Numbered from the stretch's first letter, positions 1 to 8,638 are shown. The stretch: 64,000 bases of DNA from Acidaminobacter hydrogenoformans DSM 2784 (GCF_900103005.1 NZ_FMWL01000002.1:310001-374000); one strand, 5' to 3'. The notes: generated by a model not told the origin, from the letters alone. Program-made: numbers and translations.

Positions 1-1138
1 ATTTTTCAATCTCGGTTTCAGGTCCAATGGCCTTTAAAAACTCAGAAGCCAGCGACAAATCTGCTGATTCAGGAATGAAGCAGGCCCTGTCTTTCAGCGC
101 AACACCCACACCCGCCAGTCGAATATCCCTGACATGAATCTTTTCGATCAAGCTGTAAACCGCCAATTGCTTGGATGCCCGCACTGTCTTAAGGAGCGCG
201 TTCAATCCCTTTTCATCCACGATCCACGTGATGGCCTCTTCAGCTGTGACAGGCATTTCTGACTCTGCTATGGTAACCTCTGACTTCAACCGCCCCATCA
301 GTGACTTCAGTTCATAAAGCGAGAACAGCGCTCTGGCTTCCTCAAGTTTGGGTTCCTCCACAGCAAACTCACTGAGCTCAAATTCTACCGGGACCCCTGT
401 CTCAATTCGCGCGAGAGATTTACTCATAAGCGCCTGGTTTGCGTGGGTCTCCACCAATCCGCGCAGGCGCTTGTTGTCAATTTCTTCGAGATTTTCGATC
501 ACCGCTTCTACGCTTTTAAATGTCTCAAGCAGCTTGATCGCCGTTTTTGGCCCAACGCCCGGAATACCAGGGATGTTGTCTGAAGCATCACCGCTAAGTC
601 CTTTATAATCAATCAACTGAAGCGGCGTCAAATGATATTCTTCAAAAATCGCCGCCGCATCATATTTTTCAATCAGACTGATCCCTTTTTTTGTAAAAAG
701 CACTTCAATCTGATCATCCACAAGCTGAAGGGCGTCCTTATCCCCAGTAACGATGAACACCTTAAGTCCCCGTTCACCGCACCGCTTGGATATAGTTCCA
801 ATCAGGTCGTCCGCTTCAAAGCCCTCAAGCTCCATCCGGTGTATATTCAGCGCGTCAAGGATCTCCTTGAGGATTGGGACTTGAACCCTGAGCTCCTCCG
901 GCATCCCCTTGCGGGTGCCTTTATACTGATCATAGGCCACATGTCTGAAGGTTGGCCCCTTCAGATCAAAGGCAACGCTCATATACTCCGGTTCGTAAGT
1001 CTCAATCATCTTATAAATCATTGACAGGAAGCCATGGATGGCGTTGGTCGGGACCCCATCCTTGTTCGTGAGCGGCGGCAGCGCGAAGAAAGCGCGGTTC
1101 ATCAAGCTGTTGCCGTCTATAATCATAATTTTTTCCAA
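1..1138 (-). CDS. polA: DNA polymerase I, N-terminal part (cut by left edge)
   Basis: This is the 5' part of polA, about 379 codons, running off the left edge. The N-terminus reads MEKIMIIDGNSLMNRAFFA, the typical start of Pol I. The 5'-3' exonuclease (FEN-type) domain follows, with VAFDLKGPTFRH, the acidic cluster ELEGFEADDLIGT, VTGDKDALQLV and the helix-hairpin-helix region GLSGDASDNIPGIPGVGPKTA. The visible end has entered the degenerate 3'-5' exonuclease-like region. The start is a TTG at 1138 with a GAGGAG ribosome site at 1149-1154, ten bases away; the ATG four codons further in has worse spacing. Pol I fills repair gaps and removes RNA primers. Polymerase motifs lie outside the window, so completeness cannot be judged. 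Confidence 0.93.
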   Translation of the reverse strand, partial: MEKIMIIDGNSLMNRAFFALPPLTNKDGVPTNAIHGFLSMIYKMIETYEPEYMSVAFDLKGPTFRHVAYDQYKGTRKGMPEELRVQVPILKEILDALNIHRMELEGFEADDLIGTISKRCGERGLKVFIVTGDKDALQLVDDQIEVLFTKKGISLIEKYDAAAIFEEYHLTPLQLIDYKGLSGDASDNIPGIPGVGPKTAIKLLETFKSVEAVIENLEEIDNKRLRGLVETHANQALMSKSLARIETGVPVEFELSEFAVEEPKLEEARALFSLYELKSLMGRLKSEVTIAESEMPVTAEEAITWIVDEKGLNALLKTVRASKQLAVYSLIEKIHVRDIRLAGVGVALKDRACFIPESADLSLASEFLKAIGPETEIEK

Positions 1139-1175
1139 ATTGTTCCCACTCCTCTATAGGCAGTTTATTCTATGC

Positions 1176-1204
1176 TTTAGATAGATTTTCAATGTCTACC
1201 TAAA
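1176..1204. repeat. 10-bp inverted repeat upstream of polA
   Basis: TTTAGATAGA (1176-1185) and TCTACCTAAA (1195-1204) form an inverted repeat with one mismatch and a 9-base centre. It lies 38-66 bases before the polA TTG, where promoter or leader elements are expected. It could be an operator or chance AT-rich symmetry; no known regulator box is recognised. Confidence 0.3.
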
Positions 1205-1214
1205 CATTGTAACA

Positions 1215-1265
1215 GAAAAAGCCCTGCTGACAAAACACTCTTCGCGAGCATCCATCGGCAGGGCA
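1215..1265 (-). terminator. Rho-independent terminator after the anti-sigma gene
   Basis: Read on the minus strand, GCCCTGC (1258-1264) pairs with GCAGGGC (1221-1227) across a 30-base loop and is followed by CTTTTT. It lies 17 bases past the stop of the anti-sigma gene and just before the polA promoter region. Confidence 0.7.
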
Positions 1266-1281
1266 GTTTTAGCATTTCAGA

Positions 1282-2577
1282 TTATAGATTTTGTTTGCGA
1301 TTTCTAATAAGCCTTCTTACAATTCTTAAAATCACATAGAAGACGAATCCAAAGACGACCAGGAATGGCAGTATAGCGACCAACCCTATCAGAATTGCCT
1401 GCAAGGACTGCAGGACTGCATTGATACTGCGGATGAAATTTGCTCGCATTCTTTCAAACAGGTTGTCATCCAAGGTTGTAATTGTACTTTCGCTCAAATC
1501 TTTTTCACGAAGACTAATCTGGATTGAAGACATTTGAAGCGATTTGTCGTAGCTCTTCAGAATGGCATTCAAACTGTCAATCTCTGTTCGGACATTCGCC
1601 AGTTGAAGGTCAATCTCCATGATGTCCTTGATATCTTCAGCACGCTGCAGGAGCTCCCTGAGCCTGAGCTCTCTCGCTTCAAGATTCTTGATTCTGCTTT
1701 GTGTGTCCACATAGCTTTCCGTAACATCGTAGGAAGAAATATTCGAACGCGTCACTGTTCCCAGCGTTTTAATCTGTTGCATAGCAGCGTCAAACCGCGT
1801 ACTTGGAATCCTTAAGCTTACATTTCCGCCCTGGAGATCCCCTCTTCGGCCATTGCTGTCATAGACAGGCGTCGAATAGGTATCCGCGCTTTCAATATAC
1901 CCTTCCAGCGCACTCACAATTTCCTCAATACGGCTGTAGGTGACGTCGAAGTCCTCGACCTCAAGGTCAATGGCACCATTGCGAATGATCATTTTGCCGT
2001 AGATTGCCGGATCAAAGCTGTCCGCTGAACCGGCTGGCGCCATAGGCTCCATAGGGACAGTGCCGGCTTCGCCATAACCATCTTTCGCCACAGCACCCGC
2101 TTCCGCCCATTCCATCTCAACATTAGCGCGGCTTGGAGCTGGGGCTTGTGGCGCCTCTCCCATTGCCATATCCGACACGGACTCTGCGCTCTTGCCCATC
2201 CCAATCAAATTCATAAGCGGTCCACCCGCCGCTGCAACTGCAACAATTCCAATAACCAATACCGCAGCTATGCCGCTCAATACTTTAAAATGCTTGGAAT
2301 GCGCGAACTCCAAAATTTTTGAACGCCCAGAGGCTTTTTTCTCTTCAGCTGCTTCCACCAGTCTGGCATGCAGTTCTTCTTCAAATGTCTCAGGCAGTGC
2401 TTTGAGTGGCATAGCCGCCAGCTCCCCCTTCAGAAGCGTCATATCTTCAAGATAGGCGCGACAATCAGGACACTGTTCCAAATGCGCTTCTGTGGCAGCA
2501 AGCTCCCGGGGATCCATCTCATAATTTTCTTTTTCCATGTAGTCGTGAAGTCGGTCTGTCAAACAAGTGTCACGCAT
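1282..2577 (-). CDS. Anti-sigma factor with zinc-finger (zf-HC2) N-terminus and DUF4349 domain
   Basis: The 431-residue protein is probably membrane-anchored. Residues about 20-45 carry an HxxxCxxC motif (HLEQCPDC), the anti-sigma zinc-finger signature. A hydrophobic helix follows near residues 95-120 (VLSGIAAVLVIGIVAVAAAGG). Then comes an Ala/Pro/Glu-rich linker and a DUF4349 region with a coiled-coil stretch (RIKNLEARELRLRELLQRAEDI). A second hydrophobic segment and a basic tail (RIVRRLIRNRK) close the protein. Its ATG shares one base with the stop of the ECF sigma gene, so the two are translationally coupled. By family knowledge it holds the sigma factor at the membrane until a surface signal arrives. 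The extracellular DUF4349 part is the likely sensor; the signal is unknown. Confidence 0.85.
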   Translation of the reverse strand: MRDTCLTDRLHDYMEKENYEMDPRELAATEAHLEQCPDCRAYLEDMTLLKGELAAMPLKALPETFEEELHARLVEAAEEKKASGRSKILEFAHSKHFKVLSGIAAVLVIGIVAVAAAGGPLMNLIGMGKSAESVSDMAMGEAPQAPAPSRANVEMEWAEAGAVAKDGYGEAGTVPMEPMAPAGSADSFDPAIYGKMIIRNGAIDLEVEDFDVTYSRIEEIVSALEGYIESADTYSTPVYDSNGRRGDLQGGNVSLRIPSTRFDAAMQQIKTLGTVTRSNISSYDVTESYVDTQSRIKNLEARELRLRELLQRAEDIKDIMEIDLQLANVRTEIDSLNAILKSYDKSLQMSSIQISLREKDLSESTITTLDDNLFERMRANFIRSINAVLQSLQAILIGLVAILPFLVVFGFVFYVILRIVRRLIRNRKQNL

Positions 2578-3170
2578 CAGATCGTCCCCCCTTCCTGAAG
2601 GTTTTTGCTTCGTTCATTGAGGATCAAAGTCCTTAATCCGTGCCGTCCACGGCTGATCCTCGATTTGACGGTGCCAACAGAGCAATTTTCAATGGCACCA
2701 ATCTCTTCATAAGAAAATCCGTAAACATCCCTCAACAAAACAGCCGTCTTTTGAAATTCCGGTATTTTGCCAAGTGCCGTCAACAGCTGACCTGCCACTT
2801 CTTTCTGTTCAAGCTGCGCTTCGGGACCAGCAGCATCATCAGCCACCAGCTGGATTGGGATCTTGTCCTCTGTATCATCTACTGATATGGCCATAGATTT
2901 TTTTCGTTTTCTCAACAAATCACGGCAGGTATTTACTGTAATGGTATATAGCCATGTGGAGAACTCAGAATTCTCCTTGAATTTATCCAGTCCTTTAAAG
3001 ACCTTAATCAACGTTTCCTGTGTCGCATCTTTGGCGTCTTCTTCATTGCCAAGCATTCTCCAGGCAATGTTGTAGGCATAGACCTGATATTTGGATATGA
3101 GCAGCTCAAAGCTGTGCACGTCGCCCTGCTTACTCTTCTGGATCAAAAGCGTATCATTATTGGATGTCAA
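2577..3170 (-). CDS. ECF RNA polymerase sigma factor (sigma-W-like)
   Basis: The 197-residue protein has region 2 (ISKYQVYAYNIAWRMLGNEEDAKDATQETLIKVFKGLDKF, then WLYTITVNTCRDLLRKRK) and region 4 (QKTAVLLRDVYGFSYEEIGAIENCSVGTVKSRISRGRHGLR), with the linker between, as in SigW/RpoE-type factors. The TTG start at 3170 is preceded by GGAGGG at 7-base spacing. It directs core polymerase to envelope-stress-type promoters. The gene is followed by its anti-sigma partner with a one-base overlap, and an ECF-type promoter just upstream suggests positive autoregulation. Confidence 0.93.
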   Translation of the reverse strand: MTSNNDTLLIQKSKQGDVHSFELLISKYQVYAYNIAWRMLGNEEDAKDATQETLIKVFKGLDKFKENSEFSTWLYTITVNTCRDLLRKRKKSMAISVDDTEDKIPIQLVADDAAGPEAQLEQKEVAGQLLTALGKIPEFQKTAVLLRDVYGFSYEEIGAIENCSVGTVKSRISRGRHGLRTLILNERSKNLQEGGTI

Positions 3171-3204
3171 TTTGAATCCCTCCCTCGATCGAGGCTTTCA
3201 GTGC

Positions 3205-3234
3205 TTTAGACGCCACTGTTCCTCAATTGGTTCC
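3205..3234 (-). promoter_or_regulatory. Candidate ECF-type promoter of the sigma/anti-sigma operon
   Basis: On the minus strand GGAACC (3234-3229) is followed after 16 bases by CGTCTAAA (3212-3205). The GGAAC -35 and CGTC/GTCTAA -10 are typical of ECF sigma promoters. It lies about 35 bases before the sigma start codon, as expected for autoregulation. Confidence 0.6.
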
Positions 3235-3288
3235 AAGCATACATACCCATGTCAGCAAAAAATTCACAACCAGCGGCTAATTTAGAAT

Positions 3289-3321
3289 TAAAAATAAGAC
3301 CGCAGCCACAGCCACGGTCTT
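3289..3321 (-). terminator. Rho-independent terminator after the DUF457 gene
   Basis: On the minus strand AAGACCG (3321-3315) pairs with CGGTCTT (3302-3296), followed by ATTTTTAATT. It lies ten bases after the DUF457 stop codon. Confidence 0.75.
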
Positions 3322-3330
3322 AATAGTCAT

Positions 3331-4272
3331 TTATCCCTCAAGTACCGGAATCCATTTATTTTGTTTGTAAGGATGGAAATATGACTCCATGATCTCGCCA
3401 TTTCGGTCCAGGAACAACGTCCCATGATGAAGAAAAGTATCCTTCATATAATACCGTAGGTCAATAGCCCTTAGCTCAATGTGGTTGTCATGCTCCAGAA
3501 CCTCAAGGTGGATGTTCGGACTGAACCGTCTGAAATACCGGCCCAAATTCGAATTGTCAAAGGCCCCTAAGTGCTGGGAATCTTTTTTGTAATACCTCGC
3601 AATAATCTGAAGCTTTCTCGTAAAAAGATTATACTTTCCAACAATGTGATGGCTTCTCGTGTCCGCCACGAAGTCCCATTTGTAGAATGCCTTAAGCGAC
3701 GGCAAAATTGTGACGCGCTTAAACTCATATTGCTGAGCAATGGCTGTTGAAACATGGGTCTGCGCAGTTTGCTTCATCTTCCAGCGGAGCGCCAGATAGG
3801 CTGCGAATAAGAGCACCACAGAGCCATACTCGAGAATGGACTTCTCACCGGAGAAAATCAAATAAACCGCCATCAAGGTTATAAAGGGATCATATAGAGT
3901 CAACAGATTTAATTTCCGCTTTTTCTTAAAGAGCATAGCGCCGTAGGAATTCAGGATATCAAAGACGGTATGTGACAAAGCGCCCATCAACGTCCAAAAG
4001 AATACTTCGAAAGACAGTGAGCCCGGCATCAATACCGAGAGCCCTAAAGTAATTGCCGCTGAAAACAACGTCAGCGCGGGCAAGGAATGTGACCAGCCTC
4101 TGTGATGTTTCAAATAAGTCATTTCATTCGAAAACAAACGAATGACGACGTCTGAGTCAGGAATCATGGCACCAATGGCAGCGCCAATTGCAACAGGATT
4201 GTCCAAACTGGGTGTAGTCCCCGAAAAGGTAGAAATCGCGAGACCTATGACACCATGGGTTATTGGATCCAT
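3331..4272 (-). CDS. DUF457/YdjM-like membrane-bound metal-dependent hydrolase
   Basis: The 313-residue protein starts MDPITHGVIGLAIS, the N-terminal signature of the DUF457 (YdjM/YfhO-like) family. The conserved acid/histidine positions are present: MIPDSDVV, HHRGWSHS and LSHTVFDILNSYG. About four or five hydrophobic segments fill residues 1-160. The C-terminal half (about 170-313) is soluble. The ATG at 4272 is chosen because GAGGAG precedes it at 7-base spacing; an upstream in-frame start lacks one. Substrate and role in the family are unknown. It is transcribed alone or after the LTA-synthase-like gene. Confidence 0.85.
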   Translation of the reverse strand: MDPITHGVIGLAISTFSGTTPSLDNPVAIGAAIGAMIPDSDVVIRLFSNEMTYLKHHRGWSHSLPALTLFSAAITLGLSVLMPGSLSFEVFFWTLMGALSHTVFDILNSYGAMLFKKKRKLNLLTLYDPFITLMAVYLIFSGEKSILEYGSVVLLFAAYLALRWKMKQTAQTHVSTAIAQQYEFKRVTILPSLKAFYKWDFVADTRSHHIVGKYNLFTRKLQIIARYYKKDSQHLGAFDNSNLGRYFRRFSPNIHLEVLEHDNHIELRAIDLRYYMKDTFLHHGTLFLDRNGEIMESYFHPYKQNKWIPVLEG

Positions 4273-4353
4273 TTCACCGCTCCTCATAACATTATGTTTA
4301 CATAATAACACAGATCTCCACCTACCGCAAGGAGAATGGAATTTTTAAACAGT

Positions 4354-4366
4354 GGCGCTTTGCGCC
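4354..4366 (-). terminator. Short GC hairpin after the LTA-synthase-like gene (weak terminator)
   Basis: GGCGC-ttt-GCGCC lies 45 bases past the stop codon on the minus strand. Only a short T stretch (ACTGTTTAAAAA) follows, so termination is likely partial at best. Confidence 0.35.
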
Positions 4367-4410
4367 TGACCCGCCAAATTACAGAAATATTTTCATCACT
4401 TCACCCGGCC

Positions 4411-6927
4411 TTAGGGCTCAAAGCGTAAGAGCTCACCGCCCTCTTTTACATAAAGATTGGTTGACGCCGCAATCGTCTGCATCAGGTCTTCATCCATTCG
4501 GGATTGACTTGTGATCACCATGTAAACTGAGTTGTTTTCTACAAACTGCTTTAAATCCTCATTTGAATTCTTCAGGGCATCCGCATCAATCGCTATCCTA
4601 TCAACGTTTAGAAACCCTAAGCGATTGTACTTTTCAAAGGAGTCCACGACTATGACAAAGCGCGACAAAGCGTCGCGGAAGTTATCATAAAGATATTTTG
4701 AAAATTCTATACTGCCGCCATTTGTAAAAGCCATAACCAAAACATCCTTATGACGGCTGAGCCATGTCAGCGAGCCTCTAAGGTCGAGCTGCGTCAAGTC
4801 CCCAATCAGCTGTGCTGCTCGAAAGGCCTCCGCATCCTCCACTTGAAACGGCGCTTCCAACAGTGAAGAAAACTTGGCGGGATTCTCCATAGCCACAATC
4901 TCCCCATCCTCTGTCCAGGAAAAATTTAGCGCCAATAGCCTGTCCCCTGCTTTGAAGGCCAAGTCCATGGCCTCCTTGGAATTTGTTCCCGTCATGCCAT
5001 TGACTGGATGACCCCCAACAAAGACAACGTCTTGCGTGATATTTTCCCGCTGGCCAAGAATTCCCGTGCCATCCTCACTCGCGAATTCTCCATAGTAGGT
5101 CTTTGCATCCGCCAACAGATTGTGATCCAAAATATATTTGGATGCGGCGAATTCTTCTTTGACCTCATTATACTGGCTATAGCAAAGATTGACATCCACT
5201 GGCTCTCCTGTCTTGCGATTCCAGGCCCTTGATTTATTGAAAATGTATTCCCGTGACATTTCGAAGACAAAGTCTTCACTTATGAAGGACCCAAAGGCGG
5301 TGTAAGCTTGAAAGGCTGCAAGGCCCTCTGTCGCGTTGACCAGATCCTGCCCAAAGATCAAAAAATTATCATTTGGAATGCCCATGAGATTCATGATTGT
5401 TGGCATAAAATCTACCTGAGTCCCAATAGTGCTTATGGTCTCGCCGACACCAGAGCCTGGTGTGTGCACAATGAGAGGAATGTGAAGCATTTCGTCAAAC
5501 TCGTAGGGTTTATCCAAATAATCCTCCAAAATTGACTTGGATTCAAGATCCGTTATTACTAAGCCGTGATGGTCGCCATAAAGTGCTATCACAGAGTTTT
5601 CATAATAGCCAGCATCCTTCAACTTTTCAAAAAAGAATCTGAGTGCATTGTCCGTATAACGGACGGATTGTAAATAGTCGCCAAAAAGTGTCCCCTGATG
5701 TTCCGGATTCAGCTCAATTTCCTGCAGTTCAGACGGCAGCTGATAGGGATGGTGATTGCTCAAAGTGATCAGGAAACCATAAAACGGCTGTTTGTAAGTC
5801 TTCAGTATTTCAACGGACTGCTCAAAGAATTCGAAATCATTCAAGCCAAAACCAATGGGCTCATTAATGACAAAGTCCTTTTCACTATAGAACCGTTCAA
5901 AGCCTTGCCCTGGATAAGCGATGTCACGGCTCCAGAAATCTCCTTTATAACCATGAAAAGCTAAAGCCGTATAGCCTTGATCTCTAAGCTGCCACGGGAG
6001 TCCTCTAAAGTCATTTTCCTGATACAAAGCATAGGACTGGCCATAGACCGTAGGATAGATCGCATTGTTTGTCGCAAATTCAGCGTCCGAGGTATTTCCC
6101 ATCCCAAGCTGCTGATAATAACTGTCAAAATAAAGCGATTCCCCAGCAATCAATTCATTCAAAAATGGCGTTAACACCTGCCCCTCATAACTGCGGTTCA
6201 CTACAAAGTCTTGAAACGACTCAATCTGGATGACAATCAAATTTCTGCCTTCTGCAATGCCCCAGTACTTCTGAGCTTTCAGCGCCTCAGGATCCTGATA
6301 GATTTTATTTTTTATGCTGACATTCCCCAAAATTTCAAACTGATCTACCATCAGCTCCGAAAAACGACCGTTGACACTGGACACCAAATCTTCAACATGG
6401 AAGCCGAAAAACTCACGTGCGCCAATTTTTTCAGTATAGGCAATTCTAAGTTGAGGTACAGAAAACAAAATTCCCATAAGCGCAGGCAAAAGCACTAAAA
6501 TTCTCCAGCGAATGGAGAAACGTTCACCTTGCTTGTGGAGCAGCGCTGTTAAGCCTATCCAAAATGGCATGTCAATCAAAGCAATAAAATGCTTGGGTGA
6601 TAAAATGGCGAGAATACTGTCTCCAATATCCCCTATGACACCTGCATTTTGTAGAATGCGAACCGTTGCTCTTGCATTGAACTGTTTGAAATAAACTACA
6701 TCCACCAAAAATATTAAAGAAACCAGTCCGTAAAAAATGACAAACAGCCAGGCACCCTTATGTTTTCCTGCCTTCTCAAGGGCAAAAAACACCCACAAAC
6801 TGATGATCACAGTCAGAATGACCGCCATCAGGCTGCCTTCCGAAAGCTGAACCATTTCGTAATAAAAATGCCACTTCATACTCATTAGCGCCACAAGGGC
6901 GACCAGCATCAGAAAAATTTTCTTCAA
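4411..6927 (-). CDS. LTA synthase family sulfatase-fold transferase with degenerate GDPD-like C-terminus
   Basis: The 838-residue protein starts with about five membrane segments (residues 1-160), then an extracellular sulfatase-fold domain (about 225-560). LtaS landmarks are all visible: IQIESFQ (metal-binding Glu236), MGNTSDAEF (nucleophile Thr279), FHGYKGDFWSRD (Trp332, Arg334) and YGDHHG (Asp452, His453). These residues in the family polymerise glycerol phosphate from phosphatidylglycerol. Residues about 632-838 resemble a glycerophosphodiester phosphodiesterase barrel (VVFVGGHPVNG, AFKAGDRLLALNFSWTEDGEIVAMEN). However, the usual HRG, ExD and HD catalytic residues are missing. Ordinary LtaS is about 650 residues, so the tail is extra. 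Start TTG at 6927, preceded by GGTG. Transferase function is likely; the tail's role is unknown. Confidence 0.88.
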   Translation of the reverse strand: MKKIFLMLVALVALMSMKWHFYYEMVQLSEGSLMAVILTVIISLWVFFALEKAGKHKGAWLFVIFYGLVSLIFLVDVVYFKQFNARATVRILQNAGVIGDIGDSILAILSPKHFIALIDMPFWIGLTALLHKQGERFSIRWRILVLLPALMGILFSVPQLRIAYTEKIGAREFFGFHVEDLVSSVNGRFSELMVDQFEILGNVSIKNKIYQDPEALKAQKYWGIAEGRNLIVIQIESFQDFVVNRSYEGQVLTPFLNELIAGESLYFDSYYQQLGMGNTSDAEFATNNAIYPTVYGQSYALYQENDFRGLPWQLRDQGYTALAFHGYKGDFWSRDIAYPGQGFERFYSEKDFVINEPIGFGLNDFEFFEQSVEILKTYKQPFYGFLITLSNHHPYQLPSELQEIELNPEHQGTLFGDYLQSVRYTDNALRFFFEKLKDAGYYENSVIALYGDHHGLVITDLESKSILEDYLDKPYEFDEMLHIPLIVHTPGSGVGETISTIGTQVDFMPTIMNLMGIPNDNFLIFGQDLVNATEGLAAFQAYTAFGSFISEDFVFEMSREYIFNKSRAWNRKTGEPVDVNLCYSQYNEVKEEFAASKYILDHNLLADAKTYYGEFASEDGTGILGQRENITQDVVFVGGHPVNGMTGTNSKEAMDLAFKAGDRLLALNFSWTEDGEIVAMENPAKFSSLLEAPFQVEDAEAFRAAQLIGDLTQLDLRGSLTWLSRHKDVLVMAFTNGGSIEFSKYLYDNFRDALSRFVIVVDSFEKYNRLGFLNVDRIAIDADALKNSNEDLKQFVENNSVYMVITSQSRMDEDLMQTIAASTNLYVKEGGELLRFEP

Positions 6928-7067
6928 AGACCTTCACCTGTTCCTTTCTACCCGTTGATTATATTACAAACTTGCCGGACAGTGCCATAGGCTACAGAAT
7001 TTTAAGGATATTTTTATAATTTCAGCTGATGATGCCGCCTGATATTTATGAAAAGCAAAATTAACGC

Positions 7068-7097
7068 TTGAACTCTGACCTCGGTTTGTGCTATTAT
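7068..7097 (+). promoter_or_regulatory. Promoter of tRNA-Leu
   Basis: TTGAAC (7068-7073) and TATTAT (7092-7097) are 18 bases apart and lie 34 bases before the tRNA 5' end. This fits a sigma-A-type promoter. Confidence 0.65.
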
Positions 7098-7130
7098 ACT
7101 TCTTGCAGGTCACAATAGCCTGCAGCGTAC

Positions 7131-7214
7131 GCCCGAGTGATGGAACGGCAGACATAGCTGACTCAAAATCAGCCGCCGAGAGGCGTGGCGGTTCGAATCC
7201 GCCTTCGGGCACCA
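7131..7214 (+). tRNA. tRNA-Leu (anticodon CAA)
   Basis: The 84-base gene folds into a class II tRNA. The acceptor arms are GCCCGAG and TTCGGGC, discriminator A, with an encoded CCA. The anticodon stem GCTGA/TCAGC encloses the loop CTCAAAA, giving anticodon CAA (reads UUG). A long variable arm (CGCCGAGAGGCG) and the T arm GGCGG-TTCGAAT-CCGCC follow. It stands alone, with its own promoter and terminator. Confidence 0.95.
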
Positions 7215-7224
7215 AAAGGAAAAA

Positions 7225-7258
7225 ATCCCCTGAAGCTTTGGCTTCAGGGGATTTTTTT
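7225..7258. terminator. Bidirectional terminator between tRNA-Leu and the convergent gene
   Basis: A perfect 12-bp stem, ATCCCCTGAAGC (7225-7236) with GCTTCAGGGGAT (7241-7252) and loop TTTG, has T-runs on both sides. It can end the tRNA transcript and the convergent minus-strand operon. Confidence 0.9.
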
Positions 7259-7282
7259 CACGTTTAAATCACAAATGCAGCC

Positions 7283-7627
7283 TCAAGCCTCTGTCTCATG
7301 ATGGCTGTTGTAGTTTGCAAGGGCAATCTCAGAAAGGAATACAGCGTCTTCCACTTTATCCCCCAGATAAGTCCAGAGGTTGACATGCCCGTCAGGCGTT
7401 TCTATGTGCGCTTCCGTGACGCCTTCCAGCTTAGGGACAGAAACCCGGAATACCAGCTTTATGTTGTCAGGGTCATTAAACAGGGTCATGAAAACAGCGC
7501 CATCTTTATTAACAAATTCAACGCGGTCTTCAAAAAACACAGGTTCAAAATTTGAACCAATGATTCTGGAGATCACCTTTATCAGATTAAAACCATGCCC
7601 ATTAAAACGGTATCGATACCCTTTCAT
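7283..7627 (-). CDS. Hypothetical protein, 114 aa
   Basis: The protein starts MKGYRYRFNGHGFNLIKVIS and has no signal peptide or membrane segment. It is acidic towards the end (DKVEDAVFLSEIALANYNSHHETEA) and looks like a small alpha/beta fold. I do not recognise the family. The ATG at 7627 is chosen because GGGGG lies ten bases upstream and because longer starts would overlap the MBL hydrolase. It follows that hydrolase by 29 bases, so the two are probably co-transcribed. Confidence 0.6.
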   Translation of the reverse strand: MKGYRYRFNGHGFNLIKVISRIIGSNFEPVFFEDRVEFVNKDGAVFMTLFNDPDNIKLVFRVSVPKLEGVTEAHIETPDGHVNLWTYLGDKVEDAVFLSEIALANYNSHHETEA

Positions 7628-7656
7628 AACAAATTTTCCCCCTTTTCCCCGAATAA

Positions 7657-8484
7657 CTACCTGTACTCCAAGACACTTCCGGAACCAATTTCCTTCAAAG
7701 GCAGCGTACGCATCAATCTGCATTTCGAGGGCAGATCCGTACAATGACTGGCATGCAGTTGCTTGAGTCCAAGGCCCTCAAGAAAAACCGCTGTCCCTTC
7801 CAACTGCTCAAAAGTTGGCTTTTGTAAGTGAAAGCCTCCTAAAATATCAACGACTTGATCTGTTCCACTGAGTGTCATGGCATGTCTGACAATGTTGACT
7901 ATACCACTGTGTGAGCATCCGGATATGACGACGAGACCTGCTGTTCCCAGATAGGAAATCGCACTGTCGTCCAGAATAAAGTCCTCCAGCCAATTTCCAT
8001 CTACCCGTCTCAGACCTATGGACTTCTTGGCTTCAAAATCATTGACCCTTGGTATTTCGCCCAAATAGGTCAAACCACCCCCCAAGTCCACCGGCGTCTT
8101 ACTTAATTGACATTCAAAAATATCCTCAAAATCACTGATGTTAAAGTCGACTCCGTAAATCTCACCATCCATGCCTTTTTCTTCAAAGACATCCGGATGG
8201 GCAACCAGTTTTACACGATCTTCCCGCCGCCTGTTCTGCCTCAGATGCGCCGCGAGAGCGGGGAGACCCCAGGTATGGTCGCTGTGCCCGTGGGAGAGCA
8301 CCAGCACATCCATTTCAGAGATTTCCAGCTTTAAACGCCTGGCGTTTTCAAGAAAGACCTCTGAGTAACCCGTGTCGAACAAAAGCTTCACCTCTCCCGA
8401 CTCGATCCACGCAGAAAAAGCAGGCTCCGCTAAAAAATAGCGATCAACCAGCGTCTGATTGTCCACAAGTAAAGTCAGCTTCAA
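7657..8484 (-). CDS. MBL-fold metallo-hydrolase
   Basis: The 275-residue cytoplasmic protein of the metallo-beta-lactamase superfamily begins LKLTLLVDNQTLVDRYFLAEP. It carries the metal motif HGHSDHTWG (about residues 65-75), plus ISGCSHSGIVNIV and GGFHL further on. This pattern matches the subgroup related to 7,8-dihydropterin-6-methyl-4-(beta-D-ribofuranosyl)aminobenzene 5'-phosphate synthase, but the substrate cannot be assigned. The TTG at 8484 is preferred: GGGAGTGAG precedes it, and it gives the usual family N-terminus. A TTG at 8511 would add nine residues without a ribosome site. Confidence 0.85.
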   Translation of the reverse strand: MKLTLLVDNQTLVDRYFLAEPAFSAWIESGEVKLLFDTGYSEVFLENARRLKLEISEMDVLVLSHGHSDHTWGLPALAAHLRQNRRREDRVKLVAHPDVFEEKGMDGEIYGVDFNISDFEDIFECQLSKTPVDLGGGLTYLGEIPRVNDFEAKKSIGLRRVDGNWLEDFILDDSAISYLGTAGLVVISGCSHSGIVNIVRHAMTLSGTDQVVDILGGFHLQKPTFEQLEGTAVFLEGLGLKQLHASHCTDLPSKCRLMRTLPLKEIGSGSVLEYR

Positions 8485-8565
8485 ATGGAACTCACTCCCA
8501 TCCATAAACAAATCTTTGTAACTTTATCTTTGGATTATCATACCCAATTGAACTCATGAAATCAC

Positions 8566-8604
8566 AAAAACAAATAATGACGCGCCACCCTTCAGTAGCG
8601 CGCC
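8566..8604 (-). terminator. Terminator after htrA
   Basis: On the minus strand GGCGCGC (8604-8598) pairs with GCGCGTC (8585-8579), including one G-T pair, and ATTATTTGTTTTTG follows. It lies about 35 bases beyond the protease stop codon. Confidence 0.6.
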
Positions 8605-8638
8605 ACGACATCACTAATACCTTTGATCTTGACTCAAA

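Noticed and set aside
6964-7215. Open reading frame across tRNA-Leu on the minus strand
   Set aside because: It is antisense to a clear tRNA gene, with no ribosome site and no family likeness.
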